Positions 42,476-50,423 of a stretch of DNA of 64,000 bases are shown piece after piece. Where the stretch lies: assembly GCF_002091715.1 (NCBI RefSeq), contig NZ_BDAG01000018.1, positions 1 to 64,000 on the forward strand, given 5' to 3'. The position numbers were made by a program, and so were the translations under genes. The stretch comes from Pseudomonas migulae NBRC 103157. Its GTDB lineage: Bacteria; Pseudomonadota; Gammaproteobacteria; Pseudomonadales; Pseudomonadaceae. Positions within the stretch are counted from its first letter, which is position 1. Each line of letters begins with the position of its first letter. The notes under the pieces were generated by a model. It was not told the origin of the DNA. It made no database searches and saw only the letters and a list, made by a program, of their open reading frames with translations.

Positions 42476-43516
42476 ATGAACCGTAACGTGATCTACGCCC
42501 TCGGCGCTGCGGCGCTGTTTGGGGCAAGTACGCCACTGGCCAAGGCGTTGGGCCTGAACCTTTCGCCGATCCTGCTGGCAGGGTTGCTGTACCTGGGCAG
42601 CGGTCTTGGCCTGGCGCTCGCCAGATTGATCCGGGACCGCCGCTGGCAGCCCAGCGGCCTTGAATGGTCAGAGTGGCCATGGCTGATCGGCGCCATTACG
42701 TTCGGTGGCATCATCGGCCCCGTAGCACTGATGTTCGGCCTGACCCTGACCTCCGGCGCCACGGCCTCGCTGTTGCTCAACCTTGAATCGGTACTGACCG
42801 CCGTATTGGCCTGGGTAGTGTTCAAGGAGAACGCCGACCGCCGCATTGTCGCCGGCATGCTCGCCATCGTGCTCGGTGGTTTGCTGCTGGCCTGGCCGCA
42901 GAGTTCGGCACACTCACAGGGCTGGGTCGGCCCCTTGCTGGTCGCTCTGGCCTGTGCCTGCTGGGCGATCGATAACAATCTGACGCGTAAAGTCTCCGCG
43001 TCGGACGCCCTGTTCATCGCAGGCATCAAGGGTTTGGTCGCCGGTGTGGTGAACTGTTTTCTGGCGCTAGTGCTGGGCGCAAAGCTGGCGCAAGCGACGG
43101 TGCTGGTTCCTGTGTTGCTCGTAGGTTTCCTCGGGTATGGCGTCAGTCTGGTGCTGTTTGTTCTAGCGTTGCGCGGATTGGGCACTGCGCGCACCGGTGC
43201 CTATTTTGCCACTGCGCCTTTCCTTGGCGCAGCGATTGCAATCCTGCTGCTGGGCGAACCCGTGACGGTTACTTTCTGGGCCGCTTCGCTGCTGATGGGC
43301 TTGGGAGTCTGGATTCATCTCACTGAACACCACGCCCACGAGCATCAACATGTGGCACTTGCGCATCGTCATCGGCACGTTCACGACGAGCATCATCAGC
43401 ATGAGCATTCGTTCCAGTGGGACGGCACCGAGCCTCACAGTCATGAGCACGAGCACACGCCAATGCGCCACGCACACCCACACTTTCCGGACATTCATCA
43501 CCGGCATAAGCATTAG
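42476..43516 (+). CDS. EamA/DMT transporter with histidine-rich C-terminal tail
   Basis: Ten-span transporter of about 346 residues (MNRNVIYALGAAALFGASTP). The EamA halves include LLLNLESVLTAVLAWVVFKE and the closing PFLGAAIAILLLGEPVTVTF. After the last span (residue about 280) comes a cytosolic tail of about 60 residues with some 25 histidines (HHAHEHQHVALAHRHRHVHD, HSHEHEHTPMRHAHPHFPD), ending HHRHKH. This looks like a metal-binding tail and is unlike the other DMT protein here, hinting at divalent-metal or metal-complex transport; that is inference. Start is uncertain: ATG 42458 and GTG 42431 are also in frame. Confidence 0.84.
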   Translation: MNRNVIYALGAAALFGASTPLAKALGLNLSPILLAGLLYLGSGLGLALARLIRDRRWQPSGLEWSEWPWLIGAITFGGIIGPVALMFGLTLTSGATASLLLNLESVLTAVLAWVVFKENADRRIVAGMLAIVLGGLLLAWPQSSAHSQGWVGPLLVALACACWAIDNNLTRKVSASDALFIAGIKGLVAGVVNCFLALVLGAKLAQATVLVPVLLVGFLGYGVSLVLFVLALRGLGTARTGAYFATAPFLGAAIAILLLGEPVTVTFWAASLLMGLGVWIHLTEHHAHEHQHVALAHRHRHVHDEHHQHEHSFQWDGTEPHSHEHEHTPMRHAHPHFPDIHHRHKH

Positions 43517-43620
43517 CGCCGCGTAACGTGCATTGGCACATTGAAACTGATGACGAATGCCTGGAATTCTCTGTCGATTTTCCGGTGGAGGCCTGAGGCG
43601 GCGCGCCCTATGCTCAACCC

Positions 43621-44703
43621 ATGAACCTACAAAACGCGATGCTTCCGCCCCACGCCGAGATGGTCCGCGCCATGCTCGAACGAGACACCACCTACGAGGG
43701 GGTGTTTTTTACGGCGGTCAAAACCACCGGCATCTTTTGCCGCCCCAGTTGCACAGCGCGCAAACCAAAACCGGAGAACGTCGAGTTCTTCGCCCATGCC
43801 GATGACTGCCTGTCCGCCGGCTACCGCGCCTGCTTGCGGTGTAAACCGCTGGACGCGGCCGCCATCGCACCGGACTGGGTGCAGAAACTGCTCCAGTCGG
43901 TGGACGCCGATCCCGACTTGCGCTGGACCGACGCCCAGTTGCTGGCCGAGGGTATCGAGCCGCTGAAACTGCGGCGCTGGTTCAAGCAGCATTTCGGCAT
44001 GACCTTCCACGCGTGGCTGCGCACCCGACGCCTGGGCATGGCACTGGGCGGGATCAGACAGGGCGATTCCATCGACAGCGTGGCGTTCGATTCCGGTTAC
44101 GAATCCCTCAGCGGGTTTCGCGATGCCTTTCAAAAATCCTTTCACATCACCCCCGGCCGTGCGGCCAACAGCGAGCCCTTGCTGTTCACGCGCCTGACCA
44201 CGCCGCTGGGACCGATGATTGCCATGGCCGAACGGCGCGGGCTGGTGCTGCTGGAGTTTCTTGACCGGCCGGCGCTGACCCGGGAAGTCGAAGCCCTGCA
44301 GAACCGTCATGGCTATGCCGTGGCACCCGGGCACAACGCGCACCTTCAGCAAATCGAAACAGAGTTGGCCCAGTATTTCGCCGGCAAACTGACCGAGTTC
44401 AAGGTGCCGCTGCACTTGCCCGGCACCGAGTTCTCCCGGCAGGTCTGGGCCGAGCTGGCGAAAATCCCCTACGGCCAGACCAGTACCTACGGCACCATCG
44501 CCGCGCGGCTGGGCAAACCGGGTGCCAGCCGCGCCGTGGGCCTGGCGAACGGGCACAACCGGATTTCGATTGTCCTGCCCTGCCACCGGGTGATCGGTGC
44601 GGACGGCTCCTTGACGGGCTATGGTGGAGGACAACCACGCAAGGCGTTTCTGCTCAGGCTGGAAAACGCGGCGGTGCAGGTCACACGACAACTCGCGTTC
44701 TGA
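43621..44703 (+). CDS. ada: Bifunctional Ada: methylphosphotriester sensor and O6-alkylguanine methyltransferase
   Basis: DNA-repair enzyme and activator of 360 residues. The Ada zinc domain has four Cys, C40, C44, C71 and C74, in GIFCRPSCTARKPKPENVEF and ACLRCKP; one takes the methyl group from phosphotriesters and turns on DNA binding. An AraC HTH follows (LRRWFKQHFGMTFHAWLRTR, DSVAFDSGYESLSGFRDAFQ). The C-terminal methyltransferase has GQTSTYGTIAARLGKPGASR and the acceptor Cys in SIVLPCHRVIGADG. All key residues are present. First gene of a three-gene unit with a PEP-mutase-like protein and an AlkA-like glycosylase. Confidence 0.95.
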   Translation: MNLQNAMLPPHAEMVRAMLERDTTYEGVFFTAVKTTGIFCRPSCTARKPKPENVEFFAHADDCLSAGYRACLRCKPLDAAAIAPDWVQKLLQSVDADPDLRWTDAQLLAEGIEPLKLRRWFKQHFGMTFHAWLRTRRLGMALGGIRQGDSIDSVAFDSGYESLSGFRDAFQKSFHITPGRAANSEPLLFTRLTTPLGPMIAMAERRGLVLLEFLDRPALTREVEALQNRHGYAVAPGHNAHLQQIETELAQYFAGKLTEFKVPLHLPGTEFSRQVWAELAKIPYGQTSTYGTIAARLGKPGASRAVGLANGHNRISIVLPCHRVIGADGSLTGYGGGQPRKAFLLRLENAAVQVTRQLAF

Positions 44704-44734
44704 CTCTCGGTGTTTTCATAAGGAAGGAAATTCG

Positions 44735-45547
44735 ATGGACACGCTCGACCAGCAATTCCACAGACTGCATCAGGACGGCCTGCTGATTCTCACCAACGTC
44801 GCCGACGCCGCCGGAGCGCGCATCGTCGAGCAACTGGGCTGCAAAGCCATTGCCACCAGCAGTGCGGCAGTCGCCTGGGCTCACGGTTACGCGGACGGCA
44901 ATGCCCTGCCCCTCGAACGCCTGGTCTCGACCGTCGAGTCCATCGCTCGCGTGATTTCGCTGCCGCTGAGCGTGGACATCGAGGCCGGCTATTCCGATGA
45001 CCTGGCTCGGGTTGCCGAAGTGATCGATGCGGTGATCGCTGCCGGTGCCGTCGGGATCAATATCGAAGACGGTGCGTCTCCGCCGGAACTGCTGGCCCGC
45101 AAGATCGAAGTCGCCCGCCAGGTCGCCGAGCGCCGCGAGGTGAAGTTGTTCATCAACGCCCGTACCGATGTGTACCTCAAGGGGCTGGTGCCGGCCGAAG
45201 ACCGCGTTGCGGAAACGCTCAAACGTGCGGCGCTGTATCACGCGGCCGGTGCTGACGGGCTGTTCGCGGCCGGCGCATCGGCCGAGTACGAAATTGCGGC
45301 GCTGTGCCATGGCACCCCACTGCCGGTGAACGTACTGGGGCTGCCGGGGTTGCCGTCGCCTGAAGCGTTGAAAGCGCTGGGCGTTCGCCGTCTGAGCGCC
45401 GGTTCCGGTATCGCCGAGTTTCTTTATGGCGCGATGGCTGGCCTGGCGAAAAGTTTTCTGGAAACCGGCAAACTCGATAGCAGCCACCTCAAGGCGTTCA
45501 CCTATGGGGAAGTGAACGCACTGCTCAAACCTGCGGTGAACGCTTGA
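44735..45547 (+). CDS. Isocitrate lyase/PEP mutase superfamily protein
   Basis: TIM-barrel enzyme of 270 residues from ATG at 44735 (AAGGAAGG 8 bases upstream). Superfamily marks are TSSAAVAWAHGYADGNALPL, the Mg site LPLSVDIEAGYSDD and GINIEDGASPPELLARKIEV, FINARTDVY, and GSGIAEFLYGAM. The KKCGH of true isocitrate lyase is lacking, so a lyase acting on a smaller 2-hydroxy/oxo acid, or a carboxyphosphonate-type mutase, is more likely. It lies between ada and the glycosylase; a role in alkylation repair is not obvious. Its stop overlaps the next start by 4 bp. Confidence 0.83.
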   Translation: MDTLDQQFHRLHQDGLLILTNVADAAGARIVEQLGCKAIATSSAAVAWAHGYADGNALPLERLVSTVESIARVISLPLSVDIEAGYSDDLARVAEVIDAVIAAGAVGINIEDGASPPELLARKIEVARQVAERREVKLFINARTDVYLKGLVPAEDRVAETLKRAALYHAAGADGLFAAGASAEYEIAALCHGTPLPVNVLGLPGLPSPEALKALGVRRLSAGSGIAEFLYGAMAGLAKSFLETGKLDSSHLKAFTYGEVNALLKPAVNA

Positions 45548-46158
45548 CCGACCCTTACTTGCCGGCGACGGCGTTTCTCGCGGCCATGGATGACGACTGG
45601 GCGCGCCACATCGCCGCCATAGGCCCCTGCCTGCACCAGCCGCATGCCGCTCGAGATCCGTATGAATCGCTGGTGCGGGCGATTGCCTACCAGCAACTGC
45701 ACGCCAAAGCCGGGGATGCGATTGTCGGGCGGCTTCTGGCGTTGTTTCCTTCGACGGCGTTTCCACGTCCTGAGCAGATTCTGGCGAGCGGGTTTGATCA
45801 ACTGCGCGGGTGCGGTTTTTCCGCGAGCAAGATTGCGACCATTCAGGGCATCGCTCAGGCGGCGCTGGACGGTGTGGTGCCGGATTATGCGACGGCATTG
45901 GCGATGGACGATGAGGCGTTGATCGAGCGGTTGATCACGTTGCGCGGGGTTGGGCGCTGGACGGTTGAGATGCTGTTGATCTACAGCCTGGAGCGGCCGG
46001 ATATTTTACCGGCCGATGACTTCGGGGTGCGCGAGGGGTATCGGCGGTTGAAGGGGTTGGAGGTGCAGCCGACGCGCAAGCAGATGGTGGAGATCGGGTT
46101 GGGGTGGAGCCCTTATCGGACGGTGGCTTCCTGGTATTTGTGGCGGATGACCAAGTAG
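45544..46158 (+). CDS. AlkA-like DNA-3-methyladenine glycosylase (HhH-GPD)
   Basis: Base-excision enzyme of 204 residues. It has the helix-hairpin-helix ITLRGVGRWTVEMLLIYSLE and, after it, the catalytic Asp in ILPADDFGVREGYRRL, characteristic of the HhH-GPD superfamily. RAIAYQQLHAKAGDAIVGRL is the AlkA-like helix near residue 45. The N-terminal AlkA_N domain is lacking, so it is of the short AlkA type. The start is TTG at 45544, overlapping the preceding stop (TTGA); ATG at 45586 would cut the fold. Expected to be induced by Ada with its operon partners. Confidence 0.88.
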   Translation: MTDPYLPATAFLAAMDDDWARHIAAIGPCLHQPHAARDPYESLVRAIAYQQLHAKAGDAIVGRLLALFPSTAFPRPEQILASGFDQLRGCGFSASKIATIQGIAQAALDGVVPDYATALAMDDEALIERLITLRGVGRWTVEMLLIYSLERPDILPADDFGVREGYRRLKGLEVQPTRKQMVEIGLGWSPYRTVASWYLWRMTK

Positions 46159-46303
46159 ACCGAGTCATCGTTCATCGCGGGCAAGTCGAAGGGGCCAGCC
46201 CATTCACCACACATCCAGAGCCACCGGCACACGCACCTCAAGTTATGAAGCCCTATGCCGATAAACCCTGTAGGAAACTATTGGTACTCAGCATGGAGCC
46301 GCT

Positions 46304-47893
46304 ATGACCGTCATCTCTTCAATCTCTTCCTTGCCGCCACTGGCGGTCGCCAGGATGGCTGCCATCCAGCCCGCCGTGGGTACTACCACCGACTCGACAG
46401 CCGCCCTGTCCTCCCCCGCATCGATTGTCAACTTGCATCAAGATAACAAGATCATCGATGCGCAGACTTACACCTCCCGGGGTGTCATTGCCGAGCCTGA
46501 TGCTCCGCTTGCCTGGGAATACACGCAGCCTGACAAAGTGTCGTTTCGCATGGGGGGCAACTTCGCAAGTGCTTCAGCCAGCAGCCGGTTCCGGGGACTG
46601 GGTGAGACACTGCTCCTGCAACTGGCGCAATCCAACCAGAACATCTCCCAATCGGTCATTCGCTCATCGACCGGGCAGACGCTCGAGCCTGCAGAGTTGG
46701 CGGCAGCCCAAGCCAGGATTCACAGTGGCGTTGCAGACAACAGCATCAACCTGACCCTGAAAACAGCCAGCGGAAAAACCGTCGAGATAACCCTGTCCAG
46801 TCAGGATAACGCGCTGGCGGTGCAGGCTCAGGTCCAGGGTGGCGACCTCAGTAAAGAAGAACTTGCCGCACTTGGCGCCATGGCCGAAGGGTTTGAATCG
46901 GCCATCCAGGGCCTCAGCGCCGTTCCACCGCAACTCAAGCTGGATGCGCTGGCTCAGTTCGACACTGACGTGTTTTCCTCGGTCGACCTGATCACACGGT
47001 TCAAGCTCGACGATGACAGTACGCAGCGCCTTGAGCTGCATGCCGACGCAAGCCAGCGCCAGGTGCGCATGAGCGGTGCGGCAGGCGATTTCGACCTGTC
47101 CGTGGACCTGAAAAACGCCGCCATCCTCGGCGACAGCAATCAGAAAGCCAAGGCGCTCGCCAGCTACCTGCGTCAAATAGAAGCGGCGCGCGATCGAGGC
47201 GACGGCGACCGGAATCTGCTGTCGATGTTCGAGAGTGCATTCAAGACCGTGCACCGCAGCTACCCGCAAAACCGCGCGGCAAGTGGGCCGCAGGCCTCCA
47301 CCGCCATCAAGCTGACAGACACCGACCGCAGCGTTCTCAGCGGCCTCGCCGATTTCAGCGCGACGGTCACCGAGAAGACCGTAAACGGCAATCCCGCGCG
47401 GCCTGGCGAACTCGACTCGTTCAACTATCGCTTATCGCAGGCCACGCAATCCAAAGGTCAGGATCAGCTCAATCGCAAGATCGTCCAGAATCAGCAATCG
47501 CATCTGACCGCCCACTACCATAAGCCACTGTATGCCGGACAAAAGCTGGAATTGACGACTGACCCACAATCCCAGAACTATCAGTACTACCAGATCGACG
47601 ATCAGGCCAGCAGCACAAGCAGCATCGGCTATGTCAAAGGTAAGTTGGTCGAAGCGTCCGTCAGCCATTCGGCTAGCCAGTCCACGCGCATATCCAAGTA
47701 TGTGATGGGGCATCTGGAGGAAGATAACGTGACACCGGTCTCGTCCTCGAAGACGCAAAATCTCCTCGGTCTTCTGCAACAGGCCCTGCAAGAAGACAGA
47801 CTGGCGAAACAGGAGCTGGGTACGTCAAACGCCTTTGCCGCTATCCAGGACACGGTGATGTTGGTTGGCAGCCCGATGGAGATTAAAGGCTGA
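46304..47893 (+). CDS. Unrecognised 529-residue protein
   Basis: Large protein I cannot place in a family. It starts MTVISSISSLPPLAVARMAA after GGAGC and has no signal peptide, transmembrane segment or cysteine. The N-terminal 60 residues are Ser/Ala/Thr-rich. Residues about 95-150 contain an amphipathic stretch (LGETLLLQLAQSNQNISQSV). Residues about 150-280 alternate polar and hydrophobic residues as in beta-rich folds (INLTLKTASGKTVEITLSSQ, FDLSVDLKNAAIL). The C-terminal third is Gln/Ser/Lys-rich. The codon pattern is coding-like but a little more AT-rich than its neighbours. It stands alone, 145 bp after the glycosylase and 165 bp before the Sco gene. A surface or secreted role is conceivable, not shown. 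Confidence 0.7.
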   Translation: MTVISSISSLPPLAVARMAAIQPAVGTTTDSTAALSSPASIVNLHQDNKIIDAQTYTSRGVIAEPDAPLAWEYTQPDKVSFRMGGNFASASASSRFRGLGETLLLQLAQSNQNISQSVIRSSTGQTLEPAELAAAQARIHSGVADNSINLTLKTASGKTVEITLSSQDNALAVQAQVQGGDLSKEELAALGAMAEGFESAIQGLSAVPPQLKLDALAQFDTDVFSSVDLITRFKLDDDSTQRLELHADASQRQVRMSGAAGDFDLSVDLKNAAILGDSNQKAKALASYLRQIEAARDRGDGDRNLLSMFESAFKTVHRSYPQNRAASGPQASTAIKLTDTDRSVLSGLADFSATVTEKTVNGNPARPGELDSFNYRLSQATQSKGQDQLNRKIVQNQQSHLTAHYHKPLYAGQKLELTTDPQSQNYQYYQIDDQASSTSSIGYVKGKLVEASVSHSASQSTRISKYVMGHLEEDNVTPVSSSKTQNLLGLLQQALQEDRLAKQELGTSNAFAAIQDTVMLVGSPMEIKG

Positions 47894-48058
47894 CCCGAAA
47901 ACCGATACCGGCCCGGAAAGTCGTTGCGTCAGTTTGTCGCAAGTTATGAGTAATCCTTTGACGCGTATAATCGCTCCCCTTCGCTAAACCGGCATGCATC
48001 AAAGACGCCCTGTTCGAGGTTGATTATCCGTTCGGGCTCATCAAAAGGTCTGTAGAAC

Positions 48059-48664
48059 ATGAGTGTTTCGTTGACCCGCCGCCAGGTGGTTACAGGTATC
48101 GGCTTGTTCAGCCTTGGCCTCCTCGCCGGCTGTGACAATAGCGTCAGCCTGTCGTACAAATACGGCAAGGACCTGAGCGACAAGATCCTCGGACGGACAT
48201 TCAAGCTGAAGGACTCTGAAGGCAACCTCACAACGCTCTCGAGCTTTCGTGGTTTGATGCCGATGATTTTCTTCGGCTTCACCCAGTGCCCGGCGGTATG
48301 TCCCACCGCCCTGGCTCGCGCAGTACAAATCAAGAAGCTGATGGGAAAAGACGGGGATACTCTCCAGGTCGTCTTCATCACGCTGGACCCGGAACGGGAT
48401 ACGCCCGCGGTGCTGGATGCCTACGTCAAAACGTTTGATCCCTCATTTGTCGCGCTCCACGGGACACTCGAGGAAACGGCGGAAACGGCCAAGGAGTTCG
48501 GGGTGTTCTATGAGAAAATCCCGAGCGGCTCCACCTACACACTCTCCCATACAGCGACCAGCTTTGTGTATGACACAAGGGGCAGGTTGCGCGTCGGACT
48601 TTCCCCCTCCCTTTCTGCACAAGAGTGTACGGAAGACTTGAAAACCGTTATGGAAGTCTGCTGA
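48059..48664 (+). CDS. SCO1/SenC-family copper metallochaperone lipoprotein
   Basis: Thioredoxin-fold copper chaperone of 201 residues. A lipobox signal (GIGLFSLGLLAGC, Cys about residue 25) anchors it to a membrane. The copper site is CPAVC in IFFGFTQCPAVCPTALARAV with the distal His in SGSTYTLSHTATSFVYDTR (SHT). Sco proteins reduce and load the CuA centre of cytochrome c oxidase. No cox gene is nearby; a PCuAC gene follows with overlapping stop and start (TGATG), the usual partner in CuA assembly. Confidence 0.92.
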   Translation: MSVSLTRRQVVTGIGLFSLGLLAGCDNSVSLSYKYGKDLSDKILGRTFKLKDSEGNLTTLSSFRGLMPMIFFGFTQCPAVCPTALARAVQIKKLMGKDGDTLQVVFITLDPERDTPAVLDAYVKTFDPSFVALHGTLEETAETAKEFGVFYEKIPSGSTYTLSHTATSFVYDTRGRLRVGLSPSLSAQECTEDLKTVMEVC

Positions 48665-49152
48665 TGAATTCGAATGCCATTAAAACCGCCATCAATGTGC
48701 GCGTCCAAACAGCTGTCCTGGGCCTTTTTCTGCTGGGAACGGCGCTTCAGGTTTCAGCCCAGACTCAAGTGGATGACGCCTGGGTACGCGCCACCGTTGC
48801 CGGGCAACAAGCAACCGGAGCGTTCATGACGGTCACCGCGAGCAGCGACAGCAAACTGCTAAGCGTGCAAACACCGATCGCTAAAATTGTGCAGATTCAC
48901 GAGTCGACGATGAAAAACGACGTGATGAGCATGCACCCCGTGGAGTTCGTTGCCTTGCCCGCAGGGACAGCGGTCACTCTGGATCCTCATAGCTATCACG
49001 TGATGCTGATCGACCTGGCCGGTCAGGTCAAAGAAGGCGACAAAGTACCGCTGACCTTGACCGTCGAAAACGCCAGTGGTGAAAAAGAGTCCATCACGGT
49101 TGAGGCTCAAGCGCGCGCACTGAATATGCCGGATCACAGCAAAATGCATTGA
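48664..49152 (+). CDS. PCu(A)C-type periplasmic copper chaperone
   Basis: Periplasmic protein of 162 residues with signal peptide (AVLGLFLLGTALQVSAQ). The cupredoxin-like DUF461 fold shows the copper ligands: HESTMKNDVMSMHPV (His, then Met) and LDPHSYHVMLIDL (His-x3-Met-like). The C-terminus adds a short His/Met tail (MPDHSKMH). It takes Cu(I) and passes it to the Sco protein or the oxidase. It overlaps the Sco gene stop by one base and is coupled to it. Confidence 0.92.
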   Translation: MNSNAIKTAINVRVQTAVLGLFLLGTALQVSAQTQVDDAWVRATVAGQQATGAFMTVTASSDSKLLSVQTPIAKIVQIHESTMKNDVMSMHPVEFVALPAGTAVTLDPHSYHVMLIDLAGQVKEGDKVPLTLTVENASGEKESITVEAQARALNMPDHSKMH

Positions 49153-49206
49153 TGGCTGGGAGTCATCCGGACATCGGTGGCAGTCAGTGGGACTGCGTTA
49201 TCGTTC

Positions 49207-49289
49207 TTCGCGAGCAAGCCCGCTCCCACATTTAACCGAGCGCACCCATGAGAATACGGCCGAATGTGGGAGCGGGCTTGCTCGCGAAG
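49207..49289. repeat. REPIN (GTGGGAGCGGGCTTGCTCGC type)
   Basis: TTCGCGAGCAAGCCCGCTCC and inverted TGTGGGAGCGGGCTTGCTCG between the PCuAC gene and the converging polyamine-binding gene. Confidence 0.9.
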
Positions 49290-49323
49290 ACGGTGTCACA
49301 TTCAACACATCACCCAGAGCCTG

Positions 49324-50421
49324 TCACAACCCCGACTTCAACCGACTGAACGCCCGAATCAACGCCCGGTTGAATGCCTTGCCATTGTCATTCTTGCTAT
49401 ACAACGAAGCCCGAACGGCCGCCGACGGATACGTCCCCGGATCATTACGAATCGCCGGGTCGATCAAATCATCCGCCGCCGTGATCGCGTTGGCGTAATG
49501 GATCGTGTCGGTAATCGGCGCAATCACTTCCGGCGTCATCAGGTAATCCATCAATGCCAGCCCGGCTTCGGGATGCGGCGCATCCTTGGGAATGACCATG
49601 GCATCGAACCAGATCAACGTGCCTTCCTTCGGTATCCGGTAAGTCAACGTGAACGGTTTTTTCGCGGCCTCTGCCTGGCCCGCCGCGATGGCCACGTTGC
49701 CGTTCCAGGACATCGCCACACAGGTATTGCCGTTCGCCAGGTCGCTGATGTTCAGGTCATTGTCGAAGTAACGGATGTAAGGCCGGATCTTCGCCAATTG
49801 CTGCTCGGCCAGCTTCAGGTCATCGAGGTTCTGCCGGTTGATGTCCAGCCCCATGTACTTCATCACCGCAGCGAACACCTCGTTAGGGTCGTTGAGCAAA
49901 CTCACCCCACAATCGGCGAATTCAGAGACCACTGCCGGATCGAACAACATCGCCCAGCTGTCGGCTGGCGCCTCTGGCAGGCGCTTTTTGACGGCCTCTT
50001 GCTGATAGCCCACACCGGTCGTACCCCAGGCGTAGATCCCGGCGTAACGATTGCCCGGATCGAACACCGCCATGTGCTGGCGGAATTCATCACCGACGCC
50101 GGTGAAGTGCGGCAACTGTTGCGGGTTCAACGCTTGAATGGCCCCGCTCTGGATCGCCCGGGACAAATGCTGCCCCGCCGTCAGCACCAGATCGTAGCCA
50201 CTGCGGCCGGTGAGCAGTTTGGTCTCAACGGTTTCCAGAGAGTCGAAGTGGTCGGCGACCACGTGAATGCCGGTTTTCTTCTCGAAATTGGTCAAGGTAT
50301 CCGGGGCCAGGTACTCGCCCCAGATGTACAGGTTCACCACCGGTCTGGCGCTGTCGGCGGCCTGCACACACAAGGGTGCAAGCACCAGCAATAACGCTTG
50401 AGTCAGTTTGTGCAGGCCCAT
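49324..50421 (-). CDS. Spermidine/putrescine-type periplasmic binding protein
   Basis: PotD/PotF-like solute-binding protein of 365 residues from ATG at 50421 (signal MGLHKLTQALLLVLAPLCVQAA). The mature start VNLYIWGEYLAPDTLTNFEK is the family signature, with GYDLVLTAGQHLSRAI and YAWGTTGVGYQQEAVKKRL further on. The usual PotF substrate residues could not be checked. It starts 2 bp after agmatine deiminase, whose product is N-carbamoylputrescine; agmatine or a polyamine is the likely ligand. No permease or ATPase gene is present, so it must use a transporter elsewhere or act as a sensor. Confidence 0.87.
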   Translation of the reverse strand: MGLHKLTQALLLVLAPLCVQAADSARPVVNLYIWGEYLAPDTLTNFEKKTGIHVVADHFDSLETVETKLLTGRSGYDLVLTAGQHLSRAIQSGAIQALNPQQLPHFTGVGDEFRQHMAVFDPGNRYAGIYAWGTTGVGYQQEAVKKRLPEAPADSWAMLFDPAVVSEFADCGVSLLNDPNEVFAAVMKYMGLDINRQNLDDLKLAEQQLAKIRPYIRYFDNDLNISDLANGNTCVAMSWNGNVAIAAGQAEAAKKPFTLTYRIPKEGTLIWFDAMVIPKDAPHPEAGLALMDYLMTPEVIAPITDTIHYANAITAADDLIDPAIRNDPGTYPSAAVRASLYSKNDNGKAFNRALIRAFSRLKSGL

Positions 50422-50423
50422 GA

